Both the position numbers and the translations under genes were made by a program. Source: Neelides folsomi (lineage: Eukaryota > Arthropoda > Collembola > Neelipleona > Neelidae). Taken from it: a stretch of DNA of 64,000 nucleotides. The stretch spans positions 1-64,000 of the forward strand of contig JAQGBZ010000151.1 of NCBI GenBank assembly GCA_034687125.1. Direction: 5' to 3'. Below the pieces are notes generated by a model that was given only the letters and a program-made list of their open reading frames with translations, searched no databases and was not told where the DNA came from. This document shows, piece by piece, positions 55,374 to 64,000 of the stretch. Position 1 is the first letter of the stretch. The number at the start of each line of letters is the position of its first letter.

Positions 55374-57346
55374 ATGAAGTGCTGTTGCTGCAATTTTTGG
55401 ACTTACAATTTTAATATCGAGGAACGTCAACAAGCCTCCCGGTCAAAGATGATCGACAAGAATCTCGAGAGGGAGAAGAGGCAAAAGAGACGAGAGGTAA
55501 ATAACCTCCGGTTAATTATCATTTATTTATGCTCTTCTTAATATTCACTAATCTCTAAATCTAACATTTAATTGGGGTGGTAAGGAGTCATTAAGTGGGG
55601 TTATTGACTTCCCATCCGGACCCAAAAATTTCCAAAAGAGGATTTTTTAAATGAAGGATGTAATATTTTTTTCAAGTGATTTATTTTATAATCACCTGAT
55701 GAAAGATTTTGCATGACTCATAGACTGACTAACGATACGGATATGTATTTACTATCTTTATTTAGTGAGATTAAGATGGATTATAACAATATTTTTATTT
55801 GTTTGTTTGCAGGTCAGGATTCTTCTATTGGGTGCAGGTATTTGAAATCTATTTTTTAATTGGGTTTATTTAAATATTTCATAATTTCGATATTTTTTGA
55901 TTAAAATTTTGATTTTATGATTGATTATAGGAGAATCGGGAAAATCTACATTCTTGAAGCAAATGAGGATCATTCATAATTTAGGATTTGACCACGAATC
56001 CGTCCAAGAGTTCCAACATGTGATTTACTCAAATGCAGTAATGGGTAAGCGACAGTAAATAAAGTAAACACAAATTGTAAATAATAGTAAGAATTTCGCA
56101 ATGTGCAACTTGGTTTTTTATATTTAAAGGAATGCGAGTCCTTCTAGATGCCCATGAAAAACTTCAAATACCTTGGGAGAAAGAATCAAATAAAGTCTAT
56201 TCAGATCTGTTGATGCACCACGGCTCAGGATTCATCGATCAATACACCTTTACCAAATTGGCTCTAGCAATTGAAAGATGCTGGGATGATGCAAGTGTGC
56301 GGTACGTCTTTGACAACCGGAATCTCTTCCAGATTTCTGACAGTGTCAAATTCTTCTTTGACGACATTGGAAGAATTTCATCGAAGGTAAATAACTCAAT
56401 AACTCATTGGTTAATTAGTTAATGATGAGAAAATGCATTTGAGAATTGTATTTAATGGGCAATAAAAATTTATTTTGCTATTTTAATGACATTAATATTA
56501 TAAACAAATCTTTTTTAGGATTGGCTACCCACCGTAGAAGATATTTTATTTGCTCGGAGAGCCACGAAAGGAATTTATGAGCTTGCAATAACGATCAACA
56601 ATGTGCCTTTTAAATTTATTGACGTTGGAGGACAAAGATCGCAAAGATCAAAATGGCTCCAATGCTTTGACTCAATAACAAGTGTACTTTTCCTGGTCGC
56701 CACTTCCGAATATGACCAAGTGAGTTTATTATTTAAGTAATCAAATTTCACTCTGTTAGCTTACATTTTATTACATGCAATTTGAACTCGATTTATAATA
56801 TTTTTTATGACAAAATGTGTTATTTTTAGGTGCTTTTAGAAGATCGACAAACAAATCGCCTCCATGAATCGCGAACAATATTTGATACTCTCATAAACAA
56901 CGTTATATTTTCTTCCGTCTCTTTTATCCTCTTTTTAAACAAGTTTGATCTTTTAGCTGAAAAGGTAAATAGTTAATATTAAATATATTTTAATATTTAT
57001 TTAATTGACTTGCTCACATCCTAAATTCATTAAATAAATATTGATGCGAGTAAACAATTATTATTATAAAGGCGATCAAAGATAAAACCAATTTTATTTT
57101 AATCTTTAGGTCAATTCTGGATCGAGATTGTCCAATTATTTTCCAACCTTCAAGGGGTCAGACCATTCGGTTGAAGAAGTTAAAACATATATACTCAACT
57201 CATTTATTGAAGTTCGCCGTTCAAGATATTCTGAGCTTTATTACCATTTCACGACGGCAGTTGACACTGAAAACATTCGCCACGTCTTCAATGCCGTGAA
57301 AGGGACAATCCTGAAAAAGAATTTAGAAGGTCTCATGTTGGAATGA
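55374..57346 (+). CDS. cta: G protein alpha subunit, G12/13 class (concertina)
   Basis: Exons: 55374-55496, 55813-55837, 55931-56044, 56130-56386, 56519-56719, 56830-56964 and 57110-57346, for 363 residues. Nucleotide motifs are intact: P-loop LLGAGESGKST, switch I ARRATKGI, switch [15 protein letters not shown] (read IDVGGQRS), FLNKFDLL, and FTTAVDTEN. The Cys cluster near the start (MKCCCC) suits palmitoylation, without a Gly-2 for myristoylation. The SQR in switch [18 protein letters not shown] and the end NLEGLMLE place it in G12/13 and not in Gs, Gi or Gq. By family it links GPCRs to RhoGEFs and drives actomyosin contraction; in flies concertina controls gastrulation. Exon 2 has only 25 nt. 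A possible poly(A) variant, ATTAAA, is at 57632-57637. Confidence 0.96.
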
Positions 57347-59487
57347 GATCTTATCTTGGGGAAGCTTTTTTAATCTGTGTTATTTTAATGATAAGATTAG
57401 ATGAGAGCTACAATGCTACAAATCCTATAATTTTAACGATGACATTTCAATACTTTTAGCATTTTATTTACTACACAAATATCCAAATATAAATATCTAC
57501 ACATACAATGTATTTTTATCAAGTTGCCTTTTAGTCTTTGAATGTAAATTATATGATATATTATGTATCATGTTTGTCATTAACTTTGTACATACTTATT
57601 TTAATTGTTATATAATGCACGCGCTTATTTTATTAAAGTATATTTTTCAATTTATTTCTCAATGTATTACCAAATCGCTAATTTTTTGTCTTATTGTAAA
57701 CTCGTAGATTCACTGGTATAGTAAAATTTAAGTTGTTTTTTAGACTTTAGACTGGAATTTCGTTACACAAGATCATAATTTATATAAATACATTTATTTG
57801 CATTGTACGTAGCTACTGATATTTTATTTCGAATATTAAATAATGAGTAAAAGATGTTTTAATATGCGACGCCATATTTTTATATATTAAAATGAACTGT
57901 ATACTTATTTAGATAGTTTATAATGTTATATTTTATGATGTGTGTATATTACACATATTTTACACACATGAATGACACATACCCAAGTACACGTTTACTA
58001 TATTTATGTATATTCTTTATTATTCAACATGTTTTCATTCGAATGAACTAGAAAATTATCTTGTAATTGATATCTTACATTTCAACTTCAAAATGTGCAA
58101 TTTCATTATATATATAAAATTTGTACGTGAGGTTATATTTATGAAAATGTTTATCAAATACTTATTCTGACTTGTACACTTCATGTACACTTTAATATAA
58201 AAAATATTGGCCAAAGTACAATAATCTCATGTATAACGAAACAATTTTTATATTCTCAAAATAAATCTATCAATTGAAATTAATTCATTACAAAAACGAA
58301 ATAATAAAAGGCAATAAATGAATTTTATGATATCAATCAATGAATGATCTTTGTATCTCTATTCTGAAATTTATTTTTAGGTATCGTAAAATATTTGAAA
58401 ATGTTGATTTCGATTTATTTAAAAAATCATTTATTGGGTTGAAGGCTGGTCATAGAATGCGATTAAACTTGCATGCTCTATAAATGTTGGGTTAGATTCC
58501 AATTTCACTCTCAATTGTACATAATGGCATACCTCGTATGTAAAATAACAATATAAGCAATGAACAGAAACCCGACAATCTGCATATACATATATCTCTG
58601 CGTAATATATGTGTAAATATTATATATATTGATGTTTATTTCAGATATCAAAATACTGTATAATTTATAATTAAAGCTTTGAATCATTTAAGTAACTTTA
58701 TTTTGAACGGGTTGGGAAATTGCGGTTGAAACTTCGGCGAAGCGCATCGTTTCACCTTCTTTTATCAAAAACTAAAATGTCACAAATACTATTATTAGAA
58801 TTAAATGTCATAATGTCAAATGGTCAACTCTTTTAAGATAAACACATATAATTTTAGTGATCAAAATCCTAAATAAATTGATAGCAACTGACAACGATGG
58901 GGTAATGAAACGCACCATTGTAATAATGCCAAAATTACTTTATATTACTATACTCGTAGATACGTATTTCGTATTATGTAAGTATACATATCTGCTTACG
59001 TATGTATGAAATTATATAAAAATACACATTGTAAATTGAAACTGAATTCTCTCACCATATTATTTACCTTTAAAGGAAACAATGAAAGGTTTGATCAATT
59101 CTCATAATTTAACATTTACAATAAATATGAATAAAAATGAAACTTATAACTAGATTAAGGTTAACTATTGAGGAATTTCAGTTTCGATGCGATATTTAAA
59201 TAATTAACCAACAACAATAACTATAAAGCCCTTTTTACAGAAAATCAGGTATACATACCTACATAATATGTATTATAATATGCACGACGAGAAATTGATA
59301 CTGGTCATTGTGTAGTTATATCATTCTAATAAAATTCAGCAATTAAAGATTGCATAAGTCTCATAAAGAAAATTCAATAACAAGTGTTTGTCAGAAATAC
59401 ATAATTGAAAATAAGTATAACCAACTTTAAATATTGTTTCTGTTAATTAAACTGAATTAAACTGAATTAAAAAACTAAATGTTAGTG

Positions 59488-59520
59488 CACTGATATATGA
59501 TTTGTAATCATATATCAGTG
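59488..59520. repeat. Perfect 15-bp stem hairpin
   Basis: A 33-nt perfect inverted repeat, CACTGATATATGATT on each arm around a 3-nt loop, about 180 bp beyond the stop codon of the Gly/Tyr-rich gene. It is too short for a typical animal pre-miRNA. Confidence 0.85.
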
Positions 59521-59579
59521 AAGTTGAAAGAGTGAGCATATTATGAAAATCAGACAACTTTATGTATTGAATAATATTA

Positions 59580-59585
59580 TTTATT
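59580..59585 (-). terminator. Poly(A) signal of the Gly/Tyr-rich gene
   Basis: AATAAA on the minus strand, 112 bp after the stop codon. Confidence 0.6.
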
Positions 59586-59696
59586 GAAGTACAAAATTAT
59601 AGAAATGCATTAAAGTCAATTCCGATTAAAGAAATTTTAGTAGAAAGCATATTTCTTTTCAAGATCAATTTTGATTAAAGGACGTCCATCTTAAGC

Positions 59697-60232
59697 TTAT
59701 CCGTAGAAGCCATATCCAAATCCATATCCAGGATAACCCCCATAGAATCCTCGGTATCCTCCATAGAAGGGGTATCCTCCGTAGTATCCTCCTCCGTATC
59801 CGTACCCGAGACCGTATCCGTATCCAAATCCCGGACCATATCCACCATATCCATAGAACGACGAGGCAGTGTCGAGGTCCTTTTTGTCTCCTTCAACCTT
59901 CTTCGCCTCTTGGCAAAGGCACAAAGCCACGAGGGCAAAGAGAACAACGACGCCCTGCGCAAAAAGGAACGTTTTTGATAATAGTTGAGATTTTTATATG
60001 AAGAATACCATTTAAACTATAAAATTAACTATAAAATTAATAATTAAAAATTATCTTATCACATTATCACCTTATAAGTATTGTGTAACATTTTGTAAAA
60101 TATGTAACTCAATAATAAATAATTAATCAATAATAAAACTTGATTAATATGATTTTAATTTTAATTAAATTAGTTGTTTATATTTTGGAACTTATTTGGA
60201 ACTTAATAGGAACTTACGAAGATTTTGGCCAT
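59697..60232 (-). CDS. Small secreted Gly/Tyr-rich peptide
   Basis: Two minus-strand exons, 60232-60218 (MAKIF) and 59954-59697, for 90 residues. A signal peptide (MAKIFGVVVLFALVALCLC) is followed by a short charged segment (QEAKKVEGDKKDLDTASS) and about 50 residues of Gly/Tyr/Phe/Pro repeats (YGYGGYGPGFGYGYG..., ending GFGYGFYG). The charged piece may be a propeptide. This composition fits cuticle or matrix proteins of arthropods and the GY-rich antimicrobial peptides of nematodes and crustaceans; sequence alone cannot separate these. Low complexity prevents naming an orthologue. A TATA-like CTATTTAAAC lies about 100 bp upstream of the ATG (60341-60332). Another long frame in the same place (59675-59962) is a shadow. 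Confidence 0.82.
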
Positions 60233-60331
60233 TTTCAACTTTGTTGGGAGCGGAGAACGCGAAGAATAAAAAAGTGTACTGAAGTACTTACTGACTTTGA
60301 GAGATCTGCGAACTTACCTGACTCCGCTTGG

Positions 60332-60341
60332 GTTTAAATAG
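60332..60341 (-). promoter_or_regulatory. TATA-like element of the Gly/Tyr-rich gene
   Basis: Minus-strand CTATTTAAAC about 100 bp upstream of the start codon. A TCAGT initiator-like motif follows at 60294-60290, about 45 bp away, somewhat farther than usual. Confidence 0.35.
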
Positions 60342-63300
60342 TAAAGTTGAAAGGCAATTAAGAAAGACCTCGATGAACCTCCGCCCAGGACACACTGGTA
60401 GCGACGCCATTGATCTCTATCTTGCTCATTCTCCTTCCTCGATCAACCCATGGTTTGGGTTGCAAAATTTGTGGACGTGTGTCGTTCACACTGGTACAAC
60501 CATATAAACTCTAATTAGTACCCTTCATTTCAACGACATATCAAAAATATTAGGACACTAAAACTTCCCTATATACAAATTTATTATGTAAACTTCTAAT
60601 CATTCGCATGCATGTTTTTACTATTATCCAAATTCATTTTCATGTTAAATTCACTAAAATTAGTAATAAAGATTAGGTAATACATAATCTGAATATCTGA
60701 CCAAGTTAGTTTATTATTAGTTGACTAATTTACAAAATGCAATTTTATATATAAATACTTAACTGTGATTAGCTACACTCTGTTGGATCTTTTATCTATA
60801 AATATGTAATTTTGATTAACGTTTAAAAGTTCAATATCATAGGAGCTGTTTTTAATAACTAAAAGACAAAGGGAATGAGATTCAATATCATTGAGTGAAA
60901 AAGTGAGATTAATACTAGCAATTAATGATACTTATTGTTAGAACGATTGTAAATTAACTATAAACCCGACTCAATATTTTTATATTTTACAAACAAATTG
61001 GTCAAAGATACATTAATAACTTGTCCTCTCCATGGTTTAATTACAGTATACTATAGGAGATAATCAGCGTCAGGTATTTATTTCATTACAATTGAATACT
61101 TCTTCACGTTAGTGATCATGAACAATATTAAGTTTTTGTACCGACTTTTAAATGATATTTCTTAATAAAAACCAAATTATGATTTTGTGTTCGTTTTAAT
61201 ACTTTAACCTCTACCTTGAGATGCAATTAAATGAATGATAGAAGCGTAAATTTCTCACATCTGTCCGGTCTGTCCCTTTATTTACAGTATTTAATAATTC
61301 TTACAATTAGTCTCTGCTATTCATTATTAATTTTTATCCTTCCGTATAAAAGTGTCCAAATTCAAGTTTCAATTCTTTTTTAAGCATTTACACAAAGACG
61401 CATGATTAAATTTTTTTTATAAAACTAATTTAATGGACGTAAAACTAGCAATAAGGAAAAAACTCAAGATCTTGAACGCCTTTTGTAGTCTAGCATGCAT
61501 TTCATGTTACTTTTAGAAGTTGAAATTAATAACCAAGAGTTAAATTAAGAATTCAGGTTTTAATCATAATGGTACTCTCGCTAAATTGCAAATAATAATC
61601 AAAATGGGTGGTGATATTTAGAAGTAGCAGAGAATTCCTCTCATCGTGAATGAGGAATTAATTAAGACTTCCTAAACGACTCTCCTGACTCATTGTTTCT
61701 TGCCCCAAGAAGCGGAACGAAGCTCATTATATTATCCACGCACCCTTACCCGCATTCTCTACATCAATTCATGTCTCAGTTGCAAAACCCTGTTATTATT
61801 CCTCAATAACTACTCTACACACAATAAATTTGATAAAAAATGTTTCCACATTATTGTTCGCAGGCGAAATTGCAAATTATACTGCGGCTTCAATTGCTGA
61901 AGCCAAATGATATAAATTTATTTTCGTATTTGTGAATTAAGAACAGGTATTAAGAGCTTCATCAAGGAGAAAAAACAGAAGGCACGAAATTGAAAGTCAA
62001 CTTGTCACATTTCTTCACTTATATCATTTGTGAACAATATGCTAATACTTAATAGTGTGTATAATGCGTAATAATCCACGACCTAATAACTACCTTTAAA
62101 TAAATCAAAGGTAAATCATAACTTTATGGACTTGTAGCTTACGAAAGTACAAGTAAAGGTCTTTAATTTCTCTAAAGCCCAAAATTAGTATATTTACTAT
62201 TTACTTATACAAATATGATTTGAACGCACGTTTATGCACGTGAGAACAAAGTGGCCTGATTATGAGCAAAAAAATTATAAGACAATCCAAAGAAAAAAAA
62301 TTCACAGAATAAAGATTAACTTCGTTATGTAAGTTTACAAAATTTGGATATGAGCTTCTGTGATGTATAATTTTTTTGACTTTATAAATCACTTATGAGC
62401 AATATTTTACAATTTAGGGCGATTGTGTTAATTTAATTTAATTTAATCTCAATCAAATTACTGTGTACTAAGATTTGCTTCAAAGCCAGCTCATAAGTTC
62501 TGATCCATTTAATTTTTTTTAAATTTTCCAGAATTCACAAGTCCAGAAGAAATCACACTGCAAGAAATGCATAAATAATTATACTTGGTAGTTTGTTTAT
62601 CTCATTGCTAGTTTCTTAAATAGTATAATAAGATCTTACCATTAAATAATGTCCAATCAATAAAATTTAAAATAATGAGCATCACGTTTTTCCGTTAGCC
62701 TCGAGTAAACTGATACAATAATATGCATTACCATTAGGAGCTTTTTATTCATATTTAATGTAGCTATGTATGATATGTAATTGTATCTAATTTCATACAA
62801 TTTTATACCAACAAGTTACATGTACAGGGTGGGCCATAAGTATCTTTCTTTTTTATACAATTGTTTATTTAAAAAAGAAAGATATTTATGGCTGTACATG
62901 ATTGATATAAACGTCTCTCAAAGAAAAGCTTTGAATGGAAAATATTTTCGAAAATGCATTCATTTCATATTGAAAAAGTTAAATAAGTACATATAAAATC
63001 CAAGAGAGATGAATTTCAAAGCTTAATAAAGTATTGAAAGCTAATATCGATATGCTTTAAGATAATATGCTTAATAAATTAATAATCTAATGATCTTTAG
63101 AGCTTGATTGAACACACGTTTAATTTCTATTCAAGTTGAATGAAGCTTGAATGGCAAGTTATATCGAATTTGAAGATAAATGGGGTTAGTTGAGAGAATG
63201 AATTATTAAATTGGGCCCGTGGTGCCACCTTGTAAATTCCTCCTCGATGTAAATCCCTATATCAAGAAGTGATAATTTTGGTTGTCTCGGAGTGTGGAGT

Positions 63301-63401
63301 TTACAGATGGTGGTAGAATAGACTATGTGAACTCCAGTCCACGTCACGTCAAACAAAATTTCCCCTTTTTGTAAAATACAAAATCCGATTTCGGACAAAA
63401 A
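60342..63401. other. AT-rich intergenic region
   Basis: About 3 kb between the divergent Gly/Tyr-rich gene and KDEL receptor. Apart from the short mariner-like inverted repeat at 62819-62900 I see nothing. The open frames at 61700-61900 (+), 62201-62392 (-) and 63186-63437 (-) are short and match no known family; the last overlaps the KDEL receptor leader. Confidence 0.6.
62819..62900. mobile_element. Short Tc1/mariner-like MITE remnant
   Basis: An 82-bp near-palindrome with arms 62819-62851 and about 62868-62900. Both outer ends are CATGTACAG, followed by a CCATAA.TATCTTTCTTTTTT block. The left end reads TACAGGGTGGGCCATAAG, a terminus style common among Tc1/mariner elements, with TA at each edge. 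One arm has about 6 extra bases. It has no coding capacity. Confidence 0.6.
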
Positions 63402-63860
63402 ATGAATTTGTTCCGTCTGGCAGGTGACCTCTCCCACTTAACAGCCATTTTCATATTGCTCCTCAAGATATGGAAGACACGGAGCTGTTCAGGTGATTGT
63501 TAATTATTACATTTCTGTACTGTCATTCATTCGAACACACTCGTATCGGCACTTATGAAATACGGAATCAAAGATTGATAAATATGGGCTAACTCAAAGC
63601 ATCATAATTCTTAATACCGAGTTAATGATTCTCAATTAAAAGATTTTAATTAATTTTATTTTAATGACAGGTATCAGCGGGAAGTCACAGCTTCTTTTTG
63701 CCCTAACTTATACAACGCGGTATCTTGACTTATTCACAAACTATGTCTCACTATACAATTCGACAATGAAGGTGGTTTTCATCGGAGCCAGCTACCTCAC
63801 ACTCTATTTCATTTATTTAAAATTCAAAGCGACCTACGACCATAATCATGACACATTCAG
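63402..63860 (+). CDS. KdelR: ER lumen protein-retaining (KDEL) receptor, 3' part outside window
   Basis: Two exons are inside the window, 63402-63492 and 63671-63860, joined in phase 1, for about 93 residues of the usual 212. The first reads [20 protein letters not shown] and [10 protein letters not shown]; the second includes [38 protein letters not shown] and [14 protein letters not shown]. These are hallmark blocks of ERD2/KDEL receptors, the seven-pass Golgi protein that returns KDEL-tagged chaperones to the ER. The Arg in the first helix (NLFR) that helps bind the KDEL signal is present. The second exon ends in phase 2, and the window closes on TCCTTTTCTAG, a splice acceptor, so the third exon starts at the next base. 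Confidence 0.96.
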
Positions 63861-64000
63861 GTAATTAATTATCATTTAAAAATAAGAAAAGTAGCTCAAA
63901 TTTCAAATGATTGCGTGAATGCAATATGCTTTCTCCCGGCTTTCCGGGTACAATACTGATTAGAATTAAAAATGAATTAAAAATGAATGTCCTTTTCTAG

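Larger units (their letters stand above)
57347..59696. other. AT-rich intergenic region
   Basis: About 2.3 kb between convergent concertina and the Gly/Tyr-rich gene. Very AT-rich, with short repeated TATATA-type tracts and one perfect hairpin at 59488-59520. No gene seen. Confidence 0.65.

Noticed and set aside
59675-59962. Minus-strand 95-codon frame rich in Asp/Thr/Met
   Set aside because: Out-of-frame reading of the Gly/Tyr repeat. The other frame has a signal peptide joined by a good intron.
63186-63437. Minus-strand frame of 83 codons
   Set aside because: Overlaps the KDEL receptor start on the other strand and has no recognisable product.

Overview
This 64 kb window is AT-rich nuclear DNA from a compact animal genome. 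Nearly every gene is split by short GT-AG introns, many of only 50-150 bp, with a minority of 1-2 kb. The gene set points to an arthropod, probably a crustacean or another small-genome arthropod: a chitin-binding peritrophin-type mucin, a concertina-like G alpha 12/13, an outspread-type double-PH protein, drk, tweety, a PKA type I regulatory subunit and Gly/Tyr-rich and Lys-rich secreted proteins. I cannot fix the species. I rebuilt the exons by hand from splice signals. In all 16 gene models complete at both ends, including both forms of the two alternatively spliced ones, the summed exon lengths are divisible by three, which supports the joins.

Layout, left to right: a 5'-truncated chitin-binding mucin (+, to 3322); a B-box/coiled-coil/cyclophilin protein (-, 3671-5747); a gene-poor stretch with two possible orphan exons (5748-9663); a claudin-like four-pass protein (+, 9664-14963) with two alternative TM4 exons; UCP4/SLC25A27 (-, 15014-19684) head-to-head with drk/GRB2 (+, 19683-21031); a Lys/His-rich secreted protein (-, 21553-22969); an AT-rich gap; mitochondrial aconitase (+, 25968-30051); PKA-R1 (+, 31714-34305); FBXL16 (+, 35296-37308); outspread/MPRIP (-, 37399-42609); a small AT-hook protein (-, 45716-46451); epsinR/CLINT1 (+, 47091-49291); tweety (-, 50660-54767); G alpha 12/13 concertina (+, 55374-57346); a small Gly/Tyr-rich secreted peptide (-, 59697-60232); and the 5' part of the KDEL receptor (+, from 63402), cut by the window end exactly at a splice acceptor.

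The genes do not form one pathway. Several are housekeeping or signalling genes (aconitase and UCP4 in mitochondria; PKA-R1, drk and concertina in signalling; outspread and concertina both in Rho/actomyosin control; CLINT1 and KDELR in membrane traffic). Packing is tight: UCP4 and drk share a CATG as overlapping start codons, and two convergent pairs leave only about 50 and 90 bp between stop codons.

The most notable observations are the overlapping UCP4/drk start codons, the claudin-like gene's mutually exclusive exons separated by 24 nt, the B-box-cyclophilin protein whose isomerase active site is lost, and the alternative 3' exons of an unrecognised lysine-rich secreted protein. Mobile DNA is sparse: three short inverted-repeat (MITE-like) elements. 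I saw no LTR element, virus-like element, CRISPR array, rRNA or tRNA gene.
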